Shown: one piece after another, positions 34,670-42,104 of the stretch | How positions within the stretch are numbered: position 1 is the stretch's first letter | Layout of the letters: each line of letters starts with the position of its first letter | From: BCD1 sp965230565 | GTDB taxonomy: Bacteria > Bacteroidota > Bacteroidia > Chitinophagales > Saprospiraceae | DNA length: 64,000 nucleotides | Assembly: GCA_965230565.1 (NCBI GenBank) | Contig: CBDDLH010000016.1 | Coordinates: 1,674,001 to 1,738,000, forward strand | Direction: 5' to 3' | Program-made: the position numbers and the translations under genes | Notes under the pieces: generated by a model | Told to the model about the DNA's origin: nothing | Databases searched by the model: none | What the model saw: the letters and a program-made list of their open reading frames with translations, nothing else

Positions 34670-36730
34670 TTAATGTTGCACTATTATTTTTCTGGTTTGA
34701 ATCTGATCCCCTACCTGGATGTTGATGAAATACATTCCATTGTTCCATGCTGAGGATGATATTTCCATCAAAGTAGTATGCTCATTATACACTTTGGAAA
34801 ACACCCTGGTCCCAAAGGCACTGTAGACACTTACTTCTTTTTCCAAATTCATTGTTTCTCCAATATCAAGTTTTACCCAATCATTGCAAATGGTCGGATA
34901 AACCGTCACACCAAAATTCAATGACCCAATATCATTATTCAGAACAGCCAGTTCTGATGTGCTAAAATCCGGATCGAATAAATGGAGATCTTCTATACTG
35001 GCAGCCAACTGCATCAGGTCATCATTTCCATGAACCTTCAACTCAGCTACTGTTGAAATCAAAGTTTCCCCATTACATTCCACCACTGCCCGAACATAAA
35101 CGACTTTATCAGAACTCGAGTGAATTGGGGGAGTGAAATAGACAGGTTCCGTCGCCCCCGGGATATTCACCCAATCAATAACATCTGTCTTAAACTGCCA
35201 TTGGAAATCCGTGCCATAATAGTTTTCCAGTGAAAAAACTGTGCTCTCTCCTGATTCAATCTCCCCCGGTTCGACATAAGCCTCCCCTGCGGCACATTCT
35301 GGTTCATCAATGAAAAAGATATCCTGAGACATACAACCGTTCACGTCGAAAATGGTCACCAAATACGCTCCATATGGCAGATCATAAACACATTCTCCAC
35401 CTACCAGTCCTAAATTACTGCCCAATTGATACCAGCTAATACTGTAAGGTGCCGTTCCTCCTTCAGGGTCAACACAGGCATACGCTCCATACTGGTCGAA
35501 ATCCAGGTTACTCGTAATCCCATCGGACTGTCCGACCATTACTGTCAAAGACTTGGAACATCCATTGGCATCAGTAACAGTGATGGTATAACTTCCAGGG
35601 CTGAGGTTCTCAAACAGAGCAATACCTTCGTCAGACAATACAGCCATATCCCCGAGAATAATCGTATAAGGAGGTGCTCCCCCTTCCACTTCTACTTTTA
35701 TGGAACCATCATTTTGCCCGGCACAACTGACATCTGTAACGGTCAGATCCAAATCAAACCCGGAAGTGTCAGGAATCAATACAGGCAGCAATACATAACA
35801 CCCATTGGCATCCACTACCAAAACCAGATAATACCCGGGTGGAATGTCTTCGGCACATTGAATATAAGTATCCGTTGGACTGATCGCTGGTCCCCATTGG
35901 ATGACATCCGTTGGTTCAGCTCCTTCAATATGAGGATTACCATTATCATCGAAAATGACATTTGGAATAACTGTCAGCGGTGAGTTCCAGGCCCAGACCC
36001 ACAAATGATAAGGCATAGTCCCTCCGGTAACGGTCAGGCACCCATCCACCTGATCACAATCCTGGCTGGTAATTTCAAAGGAGGCTTCAAGGGTGTTTGG
36101 TTCCGGAATATGAACCGGCAAGAGCACATAACAACCATTTCCATCTACCACCAGTACAAGATACCAGCCAGCCGGAATATCTTCGGCACATCGGACATAT
36201 TCCGGTGTAGTATTCGGTTCATCCTGCCAACCAAATACATCTGTCAATTCAGCATTGGCAATTACCGGATTCCCATCTGCATCAAACTCAACTGACGGCA
36301 AAACATCTGAAGATGCATTCCAATGCCATACCCAAATATGATAAGGTAAAGTTCCTCCATTCACATAGAGACATCCATCCACCTGATCGCTGCACGGTTC
36401 GCTGGTAATTTCAAAATATGCATCGAGGTCGCCACCTCCCTCCAGGATTACCGTTTCACTTAAGGTACAACCATTTCCATCTTCTGTAGTGATGGTATAT
36501 GTTCCGGGAGCGAGACCATCGAAACACCCTTCAGGGCCGAATAAAACCTCATCAGTAACGGAAGGAGACAGCCATGTTCCCAGGGGAGGTGTGCCTCCTT
36601 CGATACTGTAACAAATACTTCCACCCTGTCCACTACATCCCGGATGAGTGATTGTCAAAGTTCTGGTAAAGGATGGATTGGCTTCAATAGTCACCGCCTC
36701 CCATGCATAACACAAATGGCTGTCAACCAC
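34670..36730 (-). CDS. SprB-repeat protein with T9SS type A-like sorting domain, C-terminal part (frameshifted)
   Basis: Continuation of the gene that starts at 37602; the frame is open upstream of 36730 as far as DPFCAEDVPNGTYYILVV, which matches the internal repeat CAEDIPPGYYLVLVVDANGC. SprB/Ig-like repeats (GGTAPYSISWYQ, GSYTITVTDANGCSKSL) are followed by an Ig-like segment and a C-terminal domain (VYPTICNDWVKLDIGE ... TRKIIVQH) resembling the type A sorting signal. Together the two halves give about 977 residues, similar to the neighbour at 30017. Confidence 0.82.
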   Translation of the reverse strand: MVDSHLCYAWEAVTIEANPSFTRTLTITHPGCSGQGGSICYSIEGGTPPLGTWLSPSVTDEVLFGPEGCFDGLAPGTYTITTEDGNGCTLSETVILEGGGDLDAYFEITSEPCSDQVDGCLYVNGGTLPYHIWVWHWNASSDVLPSVEFDADGNPVIANAELTDVFGWQDEPNTTPEYVRCAEDIPAGWYLVLVVDGNGCYVLLPVHIPEPNTLEASFEITSQDCDQVDGCLTVTGGTMPYHLWVWAWNSPLTVIPNVIFDDNGNPHIEGAEPTDVIQWGPAISPTDTYIQCAEDIPPGYYLVLVVDANGCYVLLPVLIPDTSGFDLDLTVTDVSCAGQNDGSIKVEVEGGAPPYTIILGDMAVLSDEGIALFENLSPGSYTITVTDANGCSKSLTVMVGQSDGITSNLDFDQYGAYACVDPEGGTAPYSISWYQLGSNLGLVGGECVYDLPYGAYLVTIFDVNGCMSQDIFFIDEPECAAGEAYVEPGEIESGESTVFSLENYYGTDFQWQFKTDVIDWVNIPGATEPVYFTPPIHSSSDKVVYVRAVVECNGETLISTVAELKVHGNDDLMQLAASIEDLHLFDPDFSTSELAVLNNDIGSLNFGVTVYPTICNDWVKLDIGETMNLEKEVSVYSAFGTRVFSKVYNEHTTLMEISSSAWNNGMYFINIQVGDQIQTRKIIVQH

Positions 36731-37602
36731 TAAAATGTAATATGTTCCGTTGGGTACATCTTCTGCACAGAATGGATCAGTGGTGTCGTCGGATCGTACG
36801 GCACTCCCGAATTAGGATCCAGGCTGGACCAATCCGCTATCGTACCGTATGGATTATTTTGAAAAACATCAGGTAAGGTGGTAAAAATCCAGATATGATA
36901 AGGTGCTGATCCGCCACTTACAAACAAACATGCATCAGGTTGCCCACACTCAGGATATTCAACGACAACTTCAATATCAATCGGTGTCGGTTCTTCGACT
37001 TCCCAGCCACCGGTAAAATAACAAGTACCATCCGGCCAGGTCACTTCCAGGTGATAGTCACCGGCAGCCAACCCGGAAATAGATTCTGTGTCTGCAGTAA
37101 AGCCATCTGGCCCTTCCCAATGAAAGAATAAAATTGGATCGATAAGTATAATGGGCTGAATGGCTCCATCGCTTCCACCGAAGCAACTGACATGGGTTAC
37201 GTTGGCTTCCAGATAATAATCGATAAAAGGAATGGCCACTTCCAAAGATGCTGAGCACCCTTGAGCATCCGTTACGGAAATGACATAAAATCCGGGAGAC
37301 AGCCCATTCACACAAAAATTGAGCGCATCTGTGGACGGGGGGATTTGTCCGCCATCAATGGTAATAGTGTAAGGTAAAATGCCATTCTCGACAGTGAAAC
37401 AAACTTCACTTCCGTCACAATGATGAACGATCTCTTCCAGATTGACTTCAAGTGCACAATCAACGTTTACTTTTGTCAATAAGGACAATTCCTCCTGGGC
37501 CAAAATTTCGTTCCAGGGTATTAAGGTAAAAATGAACAATACGGCAGCTGAGAGCATCCTGGCCAACAAACCAGACTGCCTGAAATTGGAAAACAAGGTC
37601 AT
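36730..37602 (-). CDS. SprB-repeat secreted protein, N-terminal part (frameshifted)
   Basis: 290-residue reading frame with a long signal peptide (helix about residues 14-32, cut near ILAQ/EE) and SprB-like units (GLSPGFYVISVTDAQGC; VSCFGGSDGAIQPI). The last 14 residues (IHSVQKMYPTEHITF) are out-of-frame; the true sequence passes to the other frame around 36775-36795. A single-base indel there would fuse it with the 34670-36730 frame. Secreted via Sec and T9SS if intact. Confidence 0.8.
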   Translation of the reverse strand: MTLFSNFRQSGLLARMLSAAVLFIFTLIPWNEILAQEELSLLTKVNVDCALEVNLEEIVHHCDGSEVCFTVENGILPYTITIDGGQIPPSTDALNFCVNGLSPGFYVISVTDAQGCSASLEVAIPFIDYYLEANVTHVSCFGGSDGAIQPIILIDPILFFHWEGPDGFTADTESISGLAAGDYHLEVTWPDGTCYFTGGWEVEEPTPIDIEVVVEYPECGQPDACLFVSGGSAPYHIWIFTTLPDVFQNNPYGTIADWSSLDPNSGVPYDPTTPLIHSVQKMYPTEHITF

Positions 37603-37723
37603 AATCCAAAGTTTTTGGGTTAGTAAATAATTGTATTCTATCCCAAAATTGGATTATCAGATGTGGAACGGCAATTGGAATTCTGATTAAAACGTAGAAG
37701 TCCAGATTAATTCACACACGACC

Positions 37724-38608
37724 TTACTTCTCCTTCAGTTCCCCTTTCACATCGTTCCGTAACAAGAAGTATAAAAAGTTCCTGGCTTTTGACTTTGACT
37801 TGAAATCACCTATCGTTACATAATAGAAGAGCTGACCATTTTGTCTTTGAGTAAAGAGCTGAACCGGCTGATCAAAATCTTTTTCCAGCATATTCACCTG
37901 ATTCACTGCATCCTGGTATTGATCAAACTTGCCGGTTTCTATGTAATATTCAGCAACTGACTTAGGAGTGAAAGCCAGTGTTTCATTTGCCGGATACCTC
38001 CTTGGTTCAGCTGGCTTTATGGCTGCAGTTACCGTAGTCTGCCGTTTAAAGACAGGTTTATTGTAAGCTAAATTATGTTGTTGATCTGGAACAAGTGCCG
38101 GTCTGGAAAAGACGAAACTGGCCTTAGGACTATCCATCACGGATATATTTCCGGCAAGTAATTCAGGCGGTCTTACAGAAATTTTATTGGCCGGCTTGTT
38201 GAGCTCTTCCAAAATGGCCAAAAAATCAGCTGCTCCCAAAGAGGATTCGATACGGTCCAGTAAAACGCCTTGGGAACTAAAAATCAGAATGGTCGGTAAA
38301 GTGGCAACCTGATATTGATTTTGATACCATTGCCCCTCGGAATGGTCAATATCCAGTTTCGCTGCAAGATAATTCTTATTGGCAAAGAAAGCCAATTTAG
38401 GATCTTTGAAGGTGTTTTGTTCCATCCACTGGCAAGGCATGCACCAATCTGCGGAAAAATGGGCAAAATACAATTTACCCTCCTTGGCGGCCATCTCGCG
38501 AACTTCGGAAAGCGCTGCATCCACAAACACAACAGAAGCCTTTAAACGAAAGCCAGGAATAATTATTAATAACACGAGGGGGAGAAAAAGGATATTATAC
38601 TTTTTCAT
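37724..38608 (-). CDS. Exported thioredoxin-fold protein with SPOR-like C-terminus
   Basis: 294 residues. Signal peptide about 1-24. Thioredoxin-like domain 25-145 with active site CMPC at 56-59 (FSADWCMPC) and cis-Pro at ATLPTILIF. A Pro-rich linker leads to a C-terminal SPOR-like domain (about 220-290: VAEYYIETGKFDQYQDA ... YYVTIGDFKSKSKA), which would anchor the oxidoreductase to septal peptidoglycan. The pairing of a thioredoxin with SPOR is uncommon; the role in disulfide maintenance is inferred. Confidence 0.88.
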   Translation of the reverse strand: MKKYNILFLPLVLLIIIPGFRLKASVVFVDAALSEVREMAAKEGKLYFAHFSADWCMPCQWMEQNTFKDPKLAFFANKNYLAAKLDIDHSEGQWYQNQYQVATLPTILIFSSQGVLLDRIESSLGAADFLAILEELNKPANKISVRPPELLAGNISVMDSPKASFVFSRPALVPDQQHNLAYNKPVFKRQTTVTAAIKPAEPRRYPANETLAFTPKSVAEYYIETGKFDQYQDAVNQVNMLEKDFDQPVQLFTQRQNGQLFYYVTIGDFKSKSKARNFLYFLLRNDVKGELKEK

Positions 38609-38840
38609 ATTTCATAAGGATTAAACTTGTTTACCAAATAGCAGGGTCTCGCTTTGGTAAAGCTAAAGATAGGTCAATTTGACCGCAACATCAAGGCAAA
38701 CGATTTAAACGGTGGGAAAAACAGACGGAACGGTATCTTTTAATTAGCTATCGTTTTGGAATAATTAATTGACAATTCATATACACCTGGAATTTTATTC
38801 CCAAAACATAGCTTTTTAAGCATACATGAAAGGATATTAG

Positions 38841-38848
38841 TAACTTTG
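38841..38848 (+). promoter_or_regulatory. -7 box TAACTTTG of the 38873 gene
   Basis: Exact TAnnTTTG 24 bp upstream of the start codon, implying a leader of about 17 bases. Confidence 0.6.
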
Positions 38849-38872
38849 TAATCCAACAATCTTTTCGACTGC

Positions 38873-39202
38873 ATGGACAAGCGAACTTTTGACAGTACCA
38901 AAGAGCTCATCGCCAAGGATTTTGAACTGGAAACCCTGGAAGATGACACCATTTCGGAAGAGCAATTATTGGAATTGTTAGCAGAACGAATGGATTTCCT
39001 GATCCAGAACAGGACTGAATTTCTATTCAGTCTTATGTACCGATTGGATATCGATGAACGGAAGGTCGAAAAGGCTTTGCACCCTTTATCTCCTGAACCG
39101 GCAAACATTGGTCTGGCGAGGCTTGTACTGGAACGTCAAAAACAACGGGCATATACCAAACAACATTATAAGCAGGATAAATTGGAGGATATGGATTGGT
39201 GA
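38873..39202 (+). CDS. Conserved small cytosolic protein of unknown function
   Basis: 109 residues, helical and acidic, with a conserved-looking core FLFSLMYRLDIDERKVEKAL and PEPANIGLARLVLERQKQR. I have seen proteins of this pattern only as hypothetical Bacteroidota proteins. Short leader from the box at 38841. Its stop codon is overlapped by a heptamer array. Confidence 0.8.
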   Translation: MDKRTFDSTKELIAKDFELETLEDDTISEEQLLELLAERMDFLIQNRTEFLFSLMYRLDIDERKVEKALHPLSPEPANIGLARLVLERQKQRAYTKQHYKQDKLEDMDW

Positions 39203-39236
39203 TTCAGTCAGCAGTCCTCAGTCTTCAGTCTTCAGA
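39202..39236. repeat. Short-period array, period 7 bp (NNTCAGT)
   Basis: ATTCAGT, CAGCAGT, CCTCAGT, CTTCAGT, CTTCAGA. The first base is the last base of the stop codon of the gene at 38873. Confidence 0.75.
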
Positions 39237-39261
39237 AATAATAAGTAAGGCTGAGATTTAT

Positions 39262-40206
39262 TTAACCTATTTTGAACCAAAAACTGTCCAGTTTTTTCAG
39301 CAATTCTTCTGCTTTGGATCTATAGAAACTATCGCTGGTAGTTGAGATCAATTCATCCAATAGTTCCTTTATATCTTCCGTATCTTCTTTCAGGGCTATT
39401 TGGGCAAGGGCCTGGCTAAATAAGGCGTTATCCCTGATGGCATCTTTTCGGCTTTCCGGGAATTCAGTTACCTCCAGCGACAACAACACATTATCAAAAG
39501 CTTCTAACGCCATTTCGTATTCCTGATTTTCCATAAAATCGTGAGCACTGGCAAATTGTTTTTCCACCAATTGAATTTCTTCGGGGATTTCGCTACCCAT
39601 AGTTCCACCTGTTTCCGGACGGAAATAGGCAGCTTCCATTACCGCATCAGGCCCGAAATTAGCTGATACATACCATTTTAAGCCAATACTTACCACCAAC
39701 AGGAATGAAGCCGCAATCGCTATCCTGCGGAAAAGCGGCCGAATAACAGCCCCTTGTTTGGGAGTTGCTTCTTTTTCAGTCTTTTCATTTTCGGCTTCCC
39801 AGGTTTTCATTTTATCCTTAAACTCCTGGCCGGCAAGTACATCCAAGCCAGAAATGATGGTTTTATATTGTTCTACTTTTTGAGCAAAAGACGAATCTGA
39901 TTTTATCCTTTCCTCCGTAACTGACTTCAGATCAGGATGTAACTCATCTTTAAGATAGGCTTCAATGAACATAGACTCTTCCCCATCCGTAGTTTTCCAT
40001 TCTTCGGACCACTGCTCCAGTTTATTGATAAAAGAAGCTTTCCCAAGGGCATCCAGTCCTGTGAATATTTTCCGATAAGCTTCAATCTCACCAGCAAGAT
40101 CAGGGTTTGAGCTGATCTCTTTTTCCAGTGTTTGTTGTTCGGAAGAGCTTAGTTTTCCCTGAAAATAAGCTTCAATAGTTTCGATATTTACTTGTCGCGG
40201 GTCCAT
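39262..40206 (-). CDS. Putative anti-sigma factor with duplicated N-terminal domain
   Basis: 314 residues. Residues 11-70 and 81-140 are two copies of one module (IEAYFQGKLSSSEQQ ... GLDALGKASF and IEAYLKDELHPDL ... GLDVLAGQEF), each like the N-terminal part of FecR/RseA-type anti-sigma proteins. One membrane helix at about 160-180, then an extracytoplasmic helical domain (SAHDFMENQEYEMALEAF) with a TPR-like appearance. It lies downstream of the sigma factor gene on the same strand, 211 bp apart. Anti-sigma function is inferred from topology and neighbour. Confidence 0.7.
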   Translation of the reverse strand: MDPRQVNIETIEAYFQGKLSSSEQQTLEKEISSNPDLAGEIEAYRKIFTGLDALGKASFINKLEQWSEEWKTTDGEESMFIEAYLKDELHPDLKSVTEERIKSDSSFAQKVEQYKTIISGLDVLAGQEFKDKMKTWEAENEKTEKEATPKQGAVIRPLFRRIAIAASFLLVVSIGLKWYVSANFGPDAVMEAAYFRPETGGTMGSEIPEEIQLVEKQFASAHDFMENQEYEMALEAFDNVLLSLEVTEFPESRKDAIRDNALFSQALAQIALKEDTEDIKELLDELISTTSDSFYRSKAEELLKKLDSFWFKIG

Positions 40207-40417
40207 TTACGTTCAAAAACGAGTTTAATTTTTTACAAATCGATTGTTTCAACTTTTTTAGGCGTCCGGAATGAGATTTGTTCTGGATGAATGGAAAATT
40301 GGATAAAGGGTAATAGGATTCTGTTCTTCCATCTATCCAGTTTTCCAAAATTCCTTTCGCTAAAAACGAACATATTTCGAAAATTCGAAACCTTTCATCC
40401 GAAAGTAATCTTTGTCC

Positions 40418-40966
40418 CTAATTTAACATTTGCCTGATGGCTTTTAAACAATCAAATTTTTTCTTTTTCGCTGCTCCGGGGGAAGGCATTTCCAGATTAT
40501 TGGCAATGGCTTCCATGCTAAACCCTTTGAGGTAAAACATAGTGAGCAGCGATTTGCACGGTTCTCCTATTTTTCCAAGGAGATTCTTTACAATAGCAGC
40601 ATTTTCTTCAGCTTGTTCGTGTTCAGTGATCCAGTCATCAGCCAGATTTTTCAGGCTGTCCTCTCCTTCATCGGCCAGTTTAAAACCTTTGCGTCTGCAC
40701 AGGTTTTTGCCAATACCGATCAGATAAGTACTTAAAAGCGATTGAAGGGGAGGTTGCAGATTGCCACTGACCGCTTTACGATGAAAGATCACCATCGCCT
40801 CATGCAGCAGTTCCAGGGCCTTAGGTGGGTCAATACCAGCATACTTCATGAAATGACCGCAAAAAACATCACGGACATTTTCATAAAATGCTTTCCAAAC
40901 CCTGTCATCGCCTCCTGCGAGTTGCTCAAGTAATTTTTCGTCGTTCTGATACTTGCTTTTGTTCAT
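40418..40966 (-). CDS. RNA polymerase sigma factor, sigma-70/ECF-like
   Basis: 182 residues. Region 2 (about 10-90, DDRVWKAFYENVRDVFCG ... HEAMVIFHRK) and region 4 with a helix-turn-helix (about 125-180, LGKIGEPCKSLLTMFYLKGFSMEAIANNLEM) are visible; no region 1 or 3. It directs polymerase to a small regulon, probably controlled by the membrane protein encoded next. Regulon targets cannot be read here, though the galactanase operon is the next upstream gene set. Confidence 0.88.
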   Translation of the reverse strand: MNKSKYQNDEKLLEQLAGGDDRVWKAFYENVRDVFCGHFMKYAGIDPPKALELLHEAMVIFHRKAVSGNLQPPLQSLLSTYLIGIGKNLCRRKGFKLADEGEDSLKNLADDWITEHEQAEENAAIVKNLLGKIGEPCKSLLTMFYLKGFSMEAIANNLEMPSPGAAKKKKFDCLKAIRQMLN

Positions 40967-41025
40967 TAATGAGCGGGTTTCGGTTTAGGTTACAAAACAG
41001 ATAAACTATTTTTCAGGTAAATTTA

Positions 41026-42099
41026 TTATTTCCCAAAAGCTTCCATGACAGGCAAGGCACGATTATTAAACCCGTACAACGCTAGATTCTCCCACGGTGA
41101 TCCATCCTGAGACTCCGGACCGTCAAATGCTATCAACTCAGCTCCCCAATAACAAAACCCTACTCCCCTGTCTGCATCCGTCACAATCTGTTTTATAGTA
41201 TTGATAAAATCCTTTTGTCCTTCAGGAGTAGCAGGATAATCCGGTAAAATCAGATCATCATCACTGCCAACGATATTATTAGTCCAGTCGTTCCAGTCCA
41301 GGGTCCAGGGATAGGCTGTTTCAGCTATGATTACATCCTTGTCATGAGTTGCTGCAAGATTATTAATAGTCTGAGTCAAAAGGTCGAGGTTCTTTCCATG
41401 ATAGAACGGATAATAGGACAAGCCGATAAGGTCAAAATCAAGATCTCCCACAATATCATAAAACCATGTGCTGCCACTGATACCTGCAAAATGAATGATG
41501 GTTTGCACTTCCGGATCGTTATCTCTTACCGCCTGCAGTCCTGTAGCGAGTAGTTCTTTGAATTGAGCCTGGTTACTGCTGATTTTTCCGTGAGGAAATA
41601 ATATTCCTGAATTATTTTCATTCCCGATCTGGATATATTCAGGGCCAATCTCATTGATGATCCTGGCCGTATAGGCATACATACTGTCTTTTACCTGTTC
41701 AAAACTCAACCCCTGCCAGGCAGCTGGAGTTGTTTGAGAACCGGGATCGGCCCATGTATCTGAATAATGGACTGTCAACCAGACTTTTAATCCTTCTGCC
41801 TCAATTTCTTTAGCGAATGCCTTGACATCTTCAAAACCAGAGTATCCGTCACCGGGAGTATGCCACAACTTGAGGCGTACTGTGTTTCCACCATTTATTT
41901 TAAAGGTTGTCAATAACTCTTCATATTCCCCTTCTGCATTAAAATAGGCAGCATTAGAAGTTTCCAGAATTTTTGGCAATTGAGAAAGGTCCGCTGCTCT
42001 GACTAGGCTAAAATCTACCTCAAAAGGATCGGGCATATCCGGGTCAGGTTTGGAACATGCCAATGCAAGGAATAAAATGAAAATTAGATATCTGTACAT
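41026..42099 (-). CDS. ganB: Arabinogalactan endo-beta-1,4-galactanase (GH53) lipoprotein
   Basis: 357 residues. Lipobox ALAC (Cys15) places it on a membrane surface. GH53 landmarks: GGNTVRLKLWHTP, VHYSDTWADPGSQTTP with AW, acid/base Glu in YIQIGNENNSG, nucleophile Glu in VIIAETAYPW, and GFCYWGAE. It cleaves internal beta-1,4-galactosidic bonds of type I galactan from pectin or algal/plant arabinogalactan. Five bases separate its start from the stop of the GH2 gene, so they form an operon that frees and then hydrolyses galacto-oligosaccharides. Confidence 0.95.
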   Translation of the reverse strand: MYRYLIFILFLALACSKPDPDMPDPFEVDFSLVRAADLSQLPKILETSNAAYFNAEGEYEELLTTFKINGGNTVRLKLWHTPGDGYSGFEDVKAFAKEIEAEGLKVWLTVHYSDTWADPGSQTTPAAWQGLSFEQVKDSMYAYTARIINEIGPEYIQIGNENNSGILFPHGKISSNQAQFKELLATGLQAVRDNDPEVQTIIHFAGISGSTWFYDIVGDLDFDLIGLSYYPFYHGKNLDLLTQTINNLAATHDKDVIIAETAYPWTLDWNDWTNNIVGSDDDLILPDYPATPEGQKDFINTIKQIVTDADRGVGFCYWGAELIAFDGPESQDGSPWENLALYGFNNRALPVMEAFGK

Positions 42100-42104
42100 C
42101 TGCT

